From Falsirhodobacter sp. alg1 (GTDB taxonomy: Bacteria > Pseudomonadota > Alphaproteobacteria > Rhodobacterales > Rhodobacteraceae): a stretch of DNA of 64,000 bases. The stretch spans positions 241,421 through 305,420 of the forward strand of contig NZ_BBJC02000005.1 in NCBI RefSeq assembly GCF_000739715.2, written 5' to 3'. A model generated the notes under the pieces. That model searched no databases and was not told the DNA's origin. It saw only the letters and a program-made list of their open reading frames with translations. Numbering within the stretch: the first letter of the stretch is position 1; each line of letters starts with the position of its first letter. The translations under genes and the position numbers were made by a program. This document shows, in pieces, positions 16,810 through 25,699 of the stretch.

Positions 16810-18219
16810 ATGACAACATCCAACGATCATGATGGCGTCCTGTCGCGCCATCTGATGCTGGTGACAGGAACAGCCGCACTCGGCGGATTTCTGTTCGGTT
16901 ACGACAGTTCCATAATCAACGGTACCGTGGACGCCGTCCGCGCCCAATTCGGCCTTTCGGCGGCAGGGATCGGCTTTACGGTATCCTGCGCGCTGCTGGG
17001 TGCGATGCTGGGCGCGTGGTATGCAGGCGTCTGTTCGGAACGGATCGGCCGGGTACGCACGATGGTCATCGCAGCCGTCCTGCTGGGGGTCAGTGCAATC
17101 GGCTCCGGCATGGCATTCGGGGCCTATGACCTGATTATCTGGCGGGCCATCGGGGGCATCGGTATCGGCTTTGCATCCGTCATCGCACCGGCCTACATCG
17201 CCGAGGTTTCGCCATCGGGCAATCGTGGTCGGCTTGGTTCCCTGCAGCAGATGGCTATTGTAACGGGCATCTTCCTGTCACTGCTGGTCAGTGCGCTGCT
17301 GGCGCGCTTTGCAGGCGGCGCGGCAGGTATGCTGGGCGGCTATGCGGCATGGCGCTGGATGTTCCTGTCGGAACTGGTTCCGGCAATTGCCTATGGCGTT
17401 CTGGCGCTGCGTCTGCCTGAATCACCGCGCTTTCTGGTGGAAAAGAACCGCGAGCCGGAAGCCTCTGCCGTATTGCGCGATGTAGTCGGCGTACCTGCGG
17501 CGCAGGTCGCCGCCAAAATCACCACCATCCGGGAAACGGTCAACGCCGAGGAACGCAAGTCCTTCAAGGATCTGCTGGGCGGAAGCTTCTATTTCCTGCC
17601 GATCGTCTGGATCGGGATCATCCTTTCCGTCTTTCAGCAGTTCGTCGGCATCAACGTCATTTTCTATTATTCGACGACGCTTTGGCAATCGGTCGGGTTC
17701 CAGGAATCCGACAGCTTCATGATCTCGGTCTTCATGTCGATTGTTAATATTGCCGCAACCTTCATCGCGATTGCACTGATCGACAGCATGGGCCGGCGCA
17801 AGTTGTTGCTGGGCGGTTCCGCCCTGATGGCGATTGCACTGGCTGTCATGGCACTTGCCTTCAGCTATTCGGTCACGATCGATGGCGCCGTCAGCCTGCC
17901 AAGCCCGTGGGGTGTTGTAGCGCTGATTGCAGCAAACGTCTTTATTCTCGGCTTTGCCGCAAGCTGGGGGCCCGCCGTATGGGTCCTGCTGGGAGAGATT
18001 TTTCCGAACCGCATCCGCGGTATGGCTCTGGGTCTGGCCGGAGCCGCACAATGGCTGGCCAACTTTGTCGTCAGTACGACTTTCCCTATTCTCGCAGGGA
18101 TCGGTCTGGACTTTGCCTATAGCCTCTACGCTTTGTTCGCATTCCTATCGCTTGTTTTTGTATGGCGCGGATTGAAAGAGACCAAGGGGATGACATTGGA
18201 GGACATGGGGAAACGCTGA
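16810..18219 (+). CDS. Sugar porter family MFS transporter
   Basis: 469 residues from the ATG at 16810 (AGAGGGA upstream); an ATG at 16774 is less likely. Twelve membrane segments and the sugar-porter signatures are present: GGFLFGYDSSIING in TM1, ERIGRVRTM in loop 2-3, LPESPRFLVEK after TM6, QQFVGINVIFYYS in TM7, DSMGRRKLL in loop 8-9 and the C-terminal LKETKGMTLED. The protein is a proton-coupled monosaccharide or polyol importer (XylE/GalP/inositol type) in the inner membrane. It is monocistronic and ends at a strong hairpin shared with the convergent Ldh-family gene. The sugar is not assigned. Confidence 0.94.
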   Translation: MTTSNDHDGVLSRHLMLVTGTAALGGFLFGYDSSIINGTVDAVRAQFGLSAAGIGFTVSCALLGAMLGAWYAGVCSERIGRVRTMVIAAVLLGVSAIGSGMAFGAYDLIIWRAIGGIGIGFASVIAPAYIAEVSPSGNRGRLGSLQQMAIVTGIFLSLLVSALLARFAGGAAGMLGGYAAWRWMFLSELVPAIAYGVLALRLPESPRFLVEKNREPEASAVLRDVVGVPAAQVAAKITTIRETVNAEERKSFKDLLGGSFYFLPIVWIGIILSVFQQFVGINVIFYYSTTLWQSVGFQESDSFMISVFMSIVNIAATFIAIALIDSMGRRKLLLGGSALMAIALAVMALAFSYSVTIDGAVSLPSPWGVVALIAANVFILGFAASWGPAVWVLLGEIFPNRIRGMALGLAGAAQWLANFVVSTTFPILAGIGLDFAYSLYALFAFLSLVFVWRGLKETKGMTLEDMGKR

Positions 18220-18234
18220 TCCCCATGCACCACC

Positions 18235-18259
18235 GGCGCGCCCGCCCAAAGGGCGCGCC
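18235..18259. terminator. Bidirectional stem-loop between convergent genes
   Basis: A perfect 9-bp GC stem (GGCGCGCCC / GGGCGCGCC) with a 7-base loop separates the MFS gene from the convergent dehydrogenase. Suited to ending transcription from both sides. Confidence 0.65.
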
Positions 18260-18268
18260 ACACGATAT

Positions 18269-19282
18269 TTAGGCCTCGGCAAGCCGCCGTAGCTCTGCCA
18301 GCAATCCTGCCTCGATCTTCATTTTTCCTGCATTCGCACTCGCGGCTCCGGCAGTCTGCCGCCGTTGTGACGGCAACCGCGCGCCCGTACCGATGATCTG
18401 GTCGAATAGGGCCTCCGCCCCTGAAAAATCGGCGCCGAACACCTTCGGATCGAACGCCAGGATCAGCTCTCCATGCGTGGCCCGTCTGGCCGGATCGGTC
18501 CCCGCCGGCGCAGTCTGATAACCGGCGACCTCTCCGATCAGGGGGCCTGCCAACAATTCGATCATCGTGGAAATGGCCGACCCCTTATGCCCGCCAAACG
18601 TCAGCAATGCACCGTTCAAGGCGGCCTCCGCATCGGTTGTTGGATTGCCTTCCGCATCCAGTGACCAACCTTCGGGCAAAGCCTCGCCGGTCCTCGCCTT
18701 CAATTCCACCTCCCCCCGGGCCGCGGCGCTGGTTGCAAAATCAAAGCTGTAGGGCGGGCTGCCATCCGGGCGGGGCCAGGAAAATGCCAGAGGGTTTGTC
18801 CCCAGCAGCGGAACGGTTCCGCCAAAGGGGGCCACATAGGGATGCGTGGGTGTCATTGCCAAACCGACAAACCCTTGAGCTGCAAGCTGCTCCACTTCCC
18901 ACCAGAGCGCCGAATAATGGTAGCAATTGGAAATCGCGAGTGCGGCTAGGCCTGTCTGCCGAGCCTTTCGGGTCAGCATATCCAGCGACTGCTCGAATGC
19001 CAGAAGCGAACAGCCCCCTTGCGCATCAGCCCTGACCAACCCCGCCGCCGCGTCGGATATCACCGGCATTGCCTGTGGGTCCACACCCCCCTGCCGTGCC
19101 GCGCGGCTACACAGGATCAGACGGTAAAGGCCGTGGGAATGGCACTCCTGTTCCTGTGCGTCCAGCATGTTACGGGACATGACGGCGACGTGTGGCGCAG
19201 CAAACCCTGCCGCTGTCAGTATGGTCCGGGCCAACAAGGCGGCCTCATCCCTGGTGATCGATGGATATTCGGCGGTGTGCAT
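18269..19282 (-). CDS. Ldh family (malate/L-lactate/ureidoglycolate-type) NAD(P)-dependent oxidoreductase
   Basis: 337 residues from the ATG at 19282, with AGGAG 6 bases upstream. The type-2 Ldh fold is shown by the conserved stretches YSALWWEVEQLAAQGFVGLA, PFGGTVPLLGTNPLAFSWP and GGHKGSAISTMIELLAG (nucleotide-binding and dimer region). Family members reduce 2-keto acids or cyclic imines, or oxidise 2-hydroxy acids (malate, sulfolactate, ureidoglycolate, 2,3-diketogulonate, piperideine-2-carboxylate). The family is not related to classical LDH. It sits upstream of nothing on its strand and is separate from the polyamine-type ABC operon that ends nearby, so context does not settle the substrate. 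Confidence 0.88.
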   Translation of the reverse strand: MHTAEYPSITRDEAALLARTILTAAGFAAPHVAVMSRNMLDAQEQECHSHGLYRLILCSRAARQGGVDPQAMPVISDAAAGLVRADAQGGCSLLAFEQSLDMLTRKARQTGLAALAISNCYHYSALWWEVEQLAAQGFVGLAMTPTHPYVAPFGGTVPLLGTNPLAFSWPRPDGSPPYSFDFATSAAARGEVELKARTGEALPEGWSLDAEGNPTTDAEAALNGALLTFGGHKGSAISTMIELLAGPLIGEVAGYQTAPAGTDPARRATHGELILAFDPKVFGADFSGAEALFDQIIGTGARLPSQRRQTAGAASANAGKMKIEAGLLAELRRLAEA

Positions 19283-19327
19283 TCCACGCTCCTGATTAAG
19301 CGCGGCCACGTTCCACCCGACACCTCA

Positions 19328-19342
19328 AACTGTCAATCAGTT
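19328..19342. promoter_or_regulatory. Inverted repeat upstream of the Ldh-family gene
   Basis: AACTG-TCAAT-CAGTT lies 46 bp before the start codon at 19282. It could be an operator for the dehydrogenase; it is short and no regulator is adjacent. Confidence 0.3.
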
Positions 19343-19426
19343 GTCATATCTATTTACTGATGCATCGCAGCACTTTATATCAATGGTATAACGGAAAAAC
19401 CGGCAGGATTGCGGCAGAATGACGCG

Positions 19427-20347
19427 TTACCCTGCAGAAACGCCCCGCAGCCTTTCGGAACGCCTGCGCAGCAATTCAACCGTTGCCAGAAGCAGGATGG
19501 AAACAACCACCAGAATTGTTGCCACGGCAAGGATGGCGGGGCTGATGCTTTCCCGTATACCGTTCCACATCTGTCGTGGAATGGTCTGCTCGTCCGGGCC
19601 GGCAATGAACAGCACCACAACAACCTCGTCAAACGAGGTGACAAAGGCAAACAGCGCTCCGGAGATCATCCCCGGCATGATCAGCGGCATGACCACTTTG
19701 AAAAACACCCTGCGCGGGCTGGCGCCAAGTGACGCCGCGGCCCGCGTAAGGGAATGGTCAAACCCGACAAGTGTGGCCGTTACCGTGATGATTACGAAAG
19801 GTATCCCCAAGGTTGCATGGGCCAGAACCAGCCCAAGATAGGGAATACCCCAATCCCCGATCCGGATGGCGGAATAGAAAAAGAAAAGTCCCGTCGCCGT
19901 GATGATGATCGGTACGATCATCGGTGAAATCAGAACAGCCATGATTACACGCCGGAACGGCATTTCGGGTCGCGATAATCCAAGTGCCGCGACAGTTCCC
20001 AGCACGGTGGCGAGAAGGGTTGAAAACACGCCGACGATAACCGAGTTCTTGGCAACTCCGACCCATCGGGCATTTTCCCAAACATCGGCCCACCATGCCC
20101 ACCCCCGTGGCGCATCCGGGTCCTGCATCCCGAAGGTTAGCAGCATGTCGTACCAGCGACCGGAATATCCCGTAGGATCCAGTGCAAGCATCTTGCTGGT
20201 AAAGGTGAAATACGGCTCAGCGTTGAAACTCAGGGGAATGATGATCAGGATCGGTGCGATCAGGAACAGAAAGATCAGCGCGCAAAGCACCCGATAGACG
20301 TAATACCAGACCCGTTCCAGCGGTGATGCGTAAATCGGTACGGCCAT
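19427..20347 (-). CDS. ABC transporter permease, spermidine/putrescine type (PotC-like)
   Basis: 306 residues with six membrane segments. The EAA loop is LTRAAASLGASPRRVFFKV, typical of PotC/YdcV proteins, and the C-terminal half has PLIMPGMISGALFAFVTSFDEVVV, the PotC signature. It starts 3 bp after the stop of the PotB-like gene, so the two are translationally coupled. The protein forms the inner-membrane channel with the PotB-like permease. It is the last gene of the operon. The ligand may be a polyamine, an amino-acid derivative or an opine-like compound. Confidence 0.92.
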   Translation of the reverse strand: MAVPIYASPLERVWYYVYRVLCALIFLFLIAPILIIIPLSFNAEPYFTFTSKMLALDPTGYSGRWYDMLLTFGMQDPDAPRGWAWWADVWENARWVGVAKNSVIVGVFSTLLATVLGTVAALGLSRPEMPFRRVIMAVLISPMIVPIIITATGLFFFYSAIRIGDWGIPYLGLVLAHATLGIPFVIITVTATLVGFDHSLTRAAASLGASPRRVFFKVVMPLIMPGMISGALFAFVTSFDEVVVVLFIAGPDEQTIPRQMWNGIRESISPAILAVATILVVVSILLLATVELLRRRSERLRGVSAG

Positions 20348-20350
20348 GCG

Positions 20351-21604
20351 TTACCCCAACTTCAGGTTGTCAATGCCGACAAGCCGGTCATAAAGCCAGT
20401 AAAGCACCAGAACCGCAGCCAGCAGAATGGCAGCAAGGGCCGCCGCCATGGACCAGTTCAGGCTGTCCTGCATGTGATAGGCGATCAGATTTGAAATGAG
20501 CTGCCCGCTGGCGCCGCCCACCAATGCGGGCGTGATATAATAGCCGACGGCCAGAATGAACACGAGCAAGGCCCCAGCCCCAATGCCCGGAACCGTCTGC
20601 GGCAGATACACCCGCCGAAACGCCGTCCAGCTCGTTGCCCCCAAGCTGCGCGCTGCGCGCACATAATGTGGCTTGATCGGGCGCATGACGGAATAAAGCG
20701 GCAGGATCATGAAGGGCAACAGGATATGGACCATCGCGATGATGGTTCCGGTCTGATTGTAGATCATCGCCAGCCGGTTATCATCCTGCAGAACACCGGT
20801 GGCCACCAATGTGTTGTTGATCACTCCCTGTTCCTGCAACAGAACCATCCAGCTGGTGGTCCGAACCAGCAGAGAGGTCCAGAACGGCAGCAGAACAAGG
20901 ATCATCAATAGATTCGACTTGGCCAAGGGCAGCGTCGCCAGAAGATGCGCTACCGGATAGCCAAGGATCAGGCACAGCACCGTGATCAACCCCGACATCC
21001 AGAGCGTCTTGAAGAACAGCCCCACATAAACCGCACGTCCCTCCTCCACGCCCACGATATGGCCGTCCGCATCCCGTGTCAGATCCAGCGCCGCCAGATA
21101 GAAACTGGCGGTATAGGCCGAGCTGGCGGTACGCATCACCTGCCAAAGCTGCGGATCGGCCCAATCCTCGTCCATTTCCGGCACTGATCGGGCAAAGGGT
21201 GGCTTCAGATCCTCGGCCTTCCGAGCGCCGGAGGTGAACAGGGATCGTGTCCCCCCGATTTCATAATTGATGCGCGTACCGACCGTACCTGCTGTCTTGT
21301 TCTCGCGTGCCATTTTCAGGTCGGTGGCAAGTGCCGCATAGGCAGCCTCATCCGGCATGGTGCCTTCCGGGTTTTCAGCGAACCACGCCGCCAGGGCCGG
21401 CATATTCGCCGAAAATCCGTCATTATGCACCGACCGGAACAGCATCTGTCCGATCGGCGCCACAAAAGTTATCAGGATGAACAGCAGCAACGGAGCAACC
21501 AGCAGGACAGCACGGCGCTTTGCACGCCCCTGCGCCTTTGCCATCGCCCGTTTCAAGGCACGGCCGCCAATCTCGGGCGAGCGGTCTGCCGCCTGTTCTG
21601 TCAT
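20351..21604 (-). CDS. ABC transporter permease, spermidine/putrescine type (PotB-like)
   Basis: 417 residues from the ATG at 21604 (AGGGG six bases upstream; another ATG at 21610 is too close to the ribosome site). It is longer than E. coli PotB because of a large periplasmic insertion after TM1 (residues about 60-180, charged and soluble), a form common in alphaproteobacterial relatives. The EAA loop is YVRAARSLGATSWTAFRRV. It pairs with the PotC-like protein. The gene lies between the binding protein (16 bp upstream) and the PotC-like gene. Confidence 0.92.
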   Translation of the reverse strand: MTEQAADRSPEIGGRALKRAMAKAQGRAKRRAVLLVAPLLLFILITFVAPIGQMLFRSVHNDGFSANMPALAAWFAENPEGTMPDEAAYAALATDLKMARENKTAGTVGTRINYEIGGTRSLFTSGARKAEDLKPPFARSVPEMDEDWADPQLWQVMRTASSAYTASFYLAALDLTRDADGHIVGVEEGRAVYVGLFFKTLWMSGLITVLCLILGYPVAHLLATLPLAKSNLLMILVLLPFWTSLLVRTTSWMVLLQEQGVINNTLVATGVLQDDNRLAMIYNQTGTIIAMVHILLPFMILPLYSVMRPIKPHYVRAARSLGATSWTAFRRVYLPQTVPGIGAGALLVFILAVGYYITPALVGGASGQLISNLIAYHMQDSLNWSMAAALAAILLAAVLVLYWLYDRLVGIDNLKLG

Positions 21605-21620
21605 GCTCATCCCCTGCCGG

Positions 21621-22691
21621 TTATTGGGCCAGCCACGCGTTGAAACGCTCGTTCAGTTCGGAGTCGTAATCCACCCAGAATTCGAATGACGTTTCCAGCG
21701 AGTTGGTCATGTTTTCCTCGGAGGTCGGCAGATGCGGCTTCATATCCGTGATGCCGTCCTCCCAGAGCATCGGCATGGCCGCAGTGGATTTCCGCGTAGG
21801 GCCATAGCTGATGTATTTCGTCATATCCGCCAAATGTTGTGTATCCGTCGCATAGCTCAGGAATTTCTTGGCATCTTCCATATCCGGGGCGTTGACCGGA
21901 ATGGCATAGACTTCGAATTCATACTGCATCCCGTCCCATACGGTAACGAACGGCTTGTTCTCCGTCATCGCGGCGGCAAAAATACGACCATTGTAAACGG
22001 TGGACATCACCACCTCACCATCTGCAAGCAGTTGGGGTGGCTGTGCGCCCGCTTCCCACCAAACCACCTGATTCTTGATCGTATCAAGCTTGGCAAAGGC
22101 TCGCTCCAGCCCTTCGGGGGTTTCCAGCATGTCGTAAACATCGTCCGCAGCAACGCCATCCGCCATCAGGGCCATTTCCAACGTCGTCTTGGCGCCCTTG
22201 CGAATCCCGCGTTTGCCCGGGAATTTTTCCAGATCAAAGAAATCGGAGATTGTCGTAGGTTTAGCATTGGGGAAACGGGTATCGTCATAGGCGAACACCG
22301 TCGCCCAGACATCAGTGGAAACGCCGCAATCGCTCAATGCGCCCGGCAAGAAATCCTCCTCGGCCGGCGTACCGTCCGGGGCCGGGGCCAGCTCCGCAGG
22401 ATCGATCTCCTCCAGCAGCCCCTCATCGCACAGACGAACCACATCCGCATATTCCAACGAGACGATATTCACCGTGACGTTGTTTGCCTCCACCATCGCC
22501 TTGATCGGAGCCGCGGGGTTGTCGGTGTCGGTCATCGTAGCCTTGATGCCGGTTTCCGCCTGGAACGGCTTCACATGGGCCTCGGTCTGTGCGCGGCCAT
22601 AGGCACCCCCCCATCCCAATACTGTCACATCCGCATTTGCGGCACCGGCACAAAGCGCCACCGCAGTTGTCAGCCCTAGCAGTTTCTTCAT
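21621..22691 (-). CDS. ABC transporter substrate-binding protein (PotD/PotF-like)
   Basis: 356 residues from the ATG at 22691 with AGGGAGAG upstream. The signal peptide is MKKLLGLTTAVALCAGAANA|D. The mature protein begins VTVLGWGGAYGRAQTEAHVKPFQAETG, typical of the spermidine/putrescine binding cluster. It has aromatic residues (WWEAGAQPPQLLADGEV) at the usual ligand-gripping region. It would deliver ligand in the periplasm to the two permeases encoded next. True polyamine binders carry a set of acidic contact residues that I cannot verify by eye, so the ligand is left open. Confidence 0.92.
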   Translation of the reverse strand: MKKLLGLTTAVALCAGAANADVTVLGWGGAYGRAQTEAHVKPFQAETGIKATMTDTDNPAAPIKAMVEANNVTVNIVSLEYADVVRLCDEGLLEEIDPAELAPAPDGTPAEEDFLPGALSDCGVSTDVWATVFAYDDTRFPNAKPTTISDFFDLEKFPGKRGIRKGAKTTLEMALMADGVAADDVYDMLETPEGLERAFAKLDTIKNQVVWWEAGAQPPQLLADGEVVMSTVYNGRIFAAAMTENKPFVTVWDGMQYEFEVYAIPVNAPDMEDAKKFLSYATDTQHLADMTKYISYGPTRKSTAAMPMLWEDGITDMKPHLPTSEENMTNSLETSFEFWVDYDSELNERFNAWLAQ

Positions 22692-22708
22692 TGCACTCTC
22701 CCTGTGGG

Positions 22709-23815
22709 TCAAATTGGGTCCAGCGCCCGCGCGTCTGCGGGATGCCAGCCGATCCGCACCGTCTGGCCCGGTTCAAGCCGGGTCTGTCCGATCGTGTTGC
22801 GGTATTTCATGATGAACTCGTCTGTGCCCGCCACGCGCAGGCGGGCACGCAGGATATCCCCCATATAGACAACCTCCAGTACGGTGGCATCCAGCGTATG
22901 GGCGCCATCGGACATCATCTCGGGTTTGAACTCTATGCGCTCGGGGCGGATGGACACCACGGTCCGCTGCCCTTTGCGATGCACATTCACGGCCGTTGCG
23001 GCAATCACTTCACCCGAGGTCAGGCGGATCAGGGCGCGGCCATCCGTAATCTCTTCGACCTTGCCCTCCAGCCGGTTGTTTTCCCCGATAAAGCTGGCAA
23101 CAAACAGGTTTTCCGGCGTTTCATACAACGTCGCAGGCGGGGCGATCTGCTGGATGCGACCATCATTGAATACGGCAATGCGATCCGACATCGTCAGCGC
23201 CTCACCCTGATCATGCGTCACATAGACGACTGTAATTCCCAGCTCGTCGTGCAGCCGCTTGATCTCGAACTGCATATGTTCACGCAATTGCTTGTCCAGG
23301 GCGCCAAGTGGTTCATCCATCAGCACCAGTGCCGGATCGAAAACCAGTGCCCGTGCAAGGGCAATCCGCTGTTGCTGCCCGCCCGACAGCTGGGCCGGTC
23401 GCCTGTTGGCGAATTTGCCCATCTGCACCATATCAAGCGCACGCATGATCTTGGCTTCACGCGCATCCTTCGACATCCCGCGGACCTCGAGGGGAAAGGA
23501 CAGGTTTTCTCCAACGCTCATATGGGGAAACAGCGCATAATTCTGGAAAACCATCCCGATCCCGCGCTTGTGCGGAGGAACCGAGTTGATAGGCTGACCA
23601 TCCAGAAAAATCTCGCCCTTTGTTGCGGTTTCAAACCCTGCAAGCATCATCAGGCAAGTTGTCTTGCCAGAGCCTGACGGCCCCAGCATTGTCAGGAATT
23701 CCCCTTTGGCAATCGACAGGTCCAGATCTTTTACAACCAGATCTTCTCCATTGTAGGTTTTCTGAACGTGGTCAAAAACCACAAAGCCGTCTGTACGTGG
23801 ATTGACCGACAACAT
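22709..23815 (-). CDS. ABC transporter ATP-binding protein (PotA-like)
   Basis: 368 residues. Walker A LGPSGSGKTT, signature [15 protein letters not shown], Walker B VLMDEPLGALD and switch His (VTHDQGEALT) are intact; a TOBE domain covers about residues 285-365. First gene of the four-gene transporter operon ATPase - binding protein - PotB - PotC, with 17 bp to the next start. The order with the ATPase first is normal for pot-like operons. The upstream 168 bp must hold the promoter and the end of the lovR transcript. Confidence 0.95.
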   Translation of the reverse strand: MLSVNPRTDGFVVFDHVQKTYNGEDLVVKDLDLSIAKGEFLTMLGPSGSGKTTCLMMLAGFETATKGEIFLDGQPINSVPPHKRGIGMVFQNYALFPHMSVGENLSFPLEVRGMSKDAREAKIMRALDMVQMGKFANRRPAQLSGGQQQRIALARALVFDPALVLMDEPLGALDKQLREHMQFEIKRLHDELGITVVYVTHDQGEALTMSDRIAVFNDGRIQQIAPPATLYETPENLFVASFIGENNRLEGKVEEITDGRALIRLTSGEVIAATAVNVHRKGQRTVVSIRPERIEFKPEMMSDGAHTLDATVLEVVYMGDILRARLRVAGTDEFIMKYRNTIGQTRLEPGQTVRIGWHPADARALDPI

Positions 23816-23885
23816 GTCCCCCGGGATCGCCTCTGGGGTTCAGTTAAGCCCGCCTACCGGCACATCCGGACACTCTTTCGTCATC

Positions 23886-23911
23886 AGGCGGGGCACATCG
23901 ACCATGCCCGC
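23886..23911. terminator. Imperfect GC hairpin between lovR and the ABC operon
   Basis: GGCGGGGCA (23886-23894) can pair with TGCCCGCC (23904-23911) with one bulged base. It lies 70-100 bp downstream of lovR on the minus strand. There is no U-tract, so termination is only possible, not established. Confidence 0.35.
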
Positions 23912-23983
23912 CCATTAATTGAGCACCTACGCCAATCTCTGCTACAATGATAACCCGTATTTATACACGCTGACGTCGACGGT

Positions 23984-24430
23984 TCAGGTATCCTGCCATT
24001 TGCGCGCAAAGGCAGGCGTGGCCTGCAGACTACTGGGCACATCCATATCGGGGGGCGGATCGGTAATCCCCTGACACAGATATTCTATAGCCGCCAGAAA
24101 CCCGCCTTGGCTGAACGGTTTCGGAATGACGCCATGCCCCCCGGCAAAATCCTCCGGTATCATGGACGGATTTGCGGTGATGAAGACAACAACCGTATCC
24201 GGCCACTGGCCCAGAATGGCCCGACAGGCATCGATGCCGCTCGACCCATCGGCCAGCTGCATGTCCACACAGGCCAGATCTGGCTGCGGACCGGACAGCA
24301 GCCGTTTCACCTCGAATACGGTCGTCGCCTCGCCGACAACCTGATGCCCGGCATCCTGTAGCATCATCTCCATGTCCATGGCGATCAACGGCTCATCCTC
24401 GACAATCAGGATCCTCAATGCCGCGCTCAT
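23984..24430 (-). CDS. lovR: Single-domain response regulator (LovR-like)
   Basis: 148 residues from the ATG at 24430, which overlaps the kinase stop as ATGA; an upstream frame from 24463 lies inside the kinase gene. The receiver domain is complete: acidic pocket VEDEP (Glu11, Asp12), phosphoacceptor Asp56 (ACVDMQLADG), Thr85 (FITANP) and Lys104 (IPKPF). A proline-rich tail of about 25 residues follows and no output domain is present. Single-domain partners of LOV/HWE-type kinases, such as Caulobacter LovR, act by phosphotransfer in the general stress pathway. Coupling to the LOV kinase is direct from the overlap; the downstream target is inferred. Confidence 0.82.
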   Translation of the reverse strand: MSAALRILIVEDEPLIAMDMEMMLQDAGHQVVGEATTVFEVKRLLSGPQPDLACVDMQLADGSSGIDACRAILGQWPDTVVVFITANPSMIPEDFAGGHGVIPKPFSQGGFLAAIEYLCQGITDPPPDMDVPSSLQATPAFARKWQDT

Positions 24431-25542
24431 TTCGGTGACACCGGAATGGTCAGGGTCAGGCAACTGCGGGCACCGCTCCTGCTCTCGTCCAACGTCATTC
24501 CCAATGCGCCCCCCAACCGCCGGATGAGAACCTGACGCAGGCCGTCATCATCCATGGCACCGATGGCATATCCGGGTGCGGTCGTCGAAAGCGTTACCCG
24601 TGATGCCGACATGTCGCAGCCGATTTCCAGACCGATCTCCACAGCATCGTCACAATCGGCGGCGTGAAGAGTGATATCCTGAACCAGCTCACCGATCACG
24701 ACCCCCACCGTCGGGGCAATATCAGGGCGGATTTCGCAAAGCGTCGTATTCGCCCTCAACGTCATGTTGTTGCCGCCACTGGCGCGCACTGCGGCATACA
24801 GCATGTTCTGGGTAAATTCACCGATATCCAGGGACAGGACATCACCCTTGTTGTATAGACGGCGATGCACCGTAGACAGGGTCTCCACCCGGGCCATCGT
24901 CGCCTCGGCCATTCGCTTCAGGCGTTCGTCGTCTACCGTCCGGGCCTGCATCCGCACGAATGAGCCGATCATGGCAAGGTTGTTCTTGACCCGGTGATCC
25001 AGCTCATCAAGCAGCTGTATCTTTGCTGTCAAGGCGGCCTCCAATTCGGCAGTCCGTTGGAGAACCTCGGATTCTACGATATCCTTTTGCCGCTCGATCC
25101 GGCGACGCTCTTCCACGCGCGCCGAGACATCCAGTTGCGATGCAAAGAAAAACGCGATCTCTCCCCGCTCGTCCCGGACAGGGCTGATATACAGGGCATT
25201 CCAGAAAGATGAGCCGTCCTTCCGATAATTCAGCAGATCGACCGCCGTGTCCTGCCCCTTTGCAATCGACTCCCGAAGGCGAACCAATGTCGCCCGGTCC
25301 GTATCGGCACCCTGCAGAAAACGGCAGTTCCGACCCAGAACCTCTTCGCGGGAATATCCGGTCAGGTTCAAAAAGGCGTCATTCGCGAATACGATCGGGT
25401 TGTCCGGCAGTGCTGGGTTCGTCACGATCATGGCCATGCGCGTTGCCCTGACGGCTGCGGCAAACGGATCCCCCCGGCCAAGGCTATAGTCCAGCCGGTC
25501 CGTCAAATGCCAATCATCGTGTTTGCGCACATCCTGCTCCAT
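24427..25542 (-). CDS. lovK: Blue-light LOV sensor histidine kinase (LovK-like, HisKA_2)
   Basis: 371 residues. The LOV domain spans about 28-140: the photoactive cysteine is Cys73 in GRNCRFLQG, with the flavin-binding NYRKDGSSFWNALYISPV and ASQLDVS strands. A coiled coil (about 143-178) leads to a HisKA_2 dimerisation domain with phosphoacceptor His183 (ELDHRVKNNLAMIGSFVRMQ). The ATP-binding domain looks degenerate: the N-box reads GELVQDITLH at 284-293, where relatives have NELVTNALKH-type sequence, and no clear DxGxG is visible. Length and domain order match Caulobacter LovK. It is transcribed from an EcfG-type promoter, is coupled to lovR, and is divergent from a bacteriophytochrome. Confidence 0.88.
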   Translation of the reverse strand: MEQDVRKHDDWHLTDRLDYSLGRGDPFAAAVRATRMAMIVTNPALPDNPIVFANDAFLNLTGYSREEVLGRNCRFLQGADTDRATLVRLRESIAKGQDTAVDLLNYRKDGSSFWNALYISPVRDERGEIAFFFASQLDVSARVEERRRIERQKDIVESEVLQRTAELEAALTAKIQLLDELDHRVKNNLAMIGSFVRMQARTVDDERLKRMAEATMARVETLSTVHRRLYNKGDVLSLDIGEFTQNMLYAAVRASGGNNMTLRANTTLCEIRPDIAPTVGVVIGELVQDITLHAADCDDAVEIGLEIGCDMSASRVTLSTTAPGYAIGAMDDDGLRQVLIRRLGGALGMTLDESRSGARSCLTLTIPVSPK

Positions 25543-25577
25543 CCTGCATCAAGTCTTGATTGGACATGACCATACAA

Positions 25578-25602
25578 AACGGTCCCAACGTTACATGGTT
25601 CC
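25578..25602 (-). promoter_or_regulatory. EcfG-type (general stress response sigma) promoter for lovK-lovR
   Basis: On the minus strand GGAAC (25602-25598) is followed after exactly 16 bases by CGTT (25581-25578), the alphaproteobacterial EcfG consensus. The -10 element is 36 bp upstream of the lovK ATG, giving a plausible short leader. Sequence match is direct; use by EcfG is inferred. Confidence 0.65.
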
Positions 25603-25635
25603 AGTCCGAATCTCGCTTGCCCCATTCTTGAAATT

Positions 25636-25663
25636 TTGAAAATAAGGCAAGACTTGTCATAGT
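25636..25663 (+). promoter_or_regulatory. Possible housekeeping-type promoter of bphP
   Basis: TTGAAA at 25636-25641 and CATAGT at 25658-25663 are 16 bp apart. Transcription would start near 25670, 30 bp before the TTG start at 25700, which supports that start over the TTG at 25673. The match is moderate. Confidence 0.35.
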
Positions 25664-25699
25664 GCCTTCATCTTGCTGCCGATACGGAGAATATCAGGC

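Noticed and set aside
22589..23677. 362-residue plus-strand open frame opposite the PotA-like ATPase
   Set aside because: The minus strand holds all ATPase motifs; the plus frame has none and no ribosome site.
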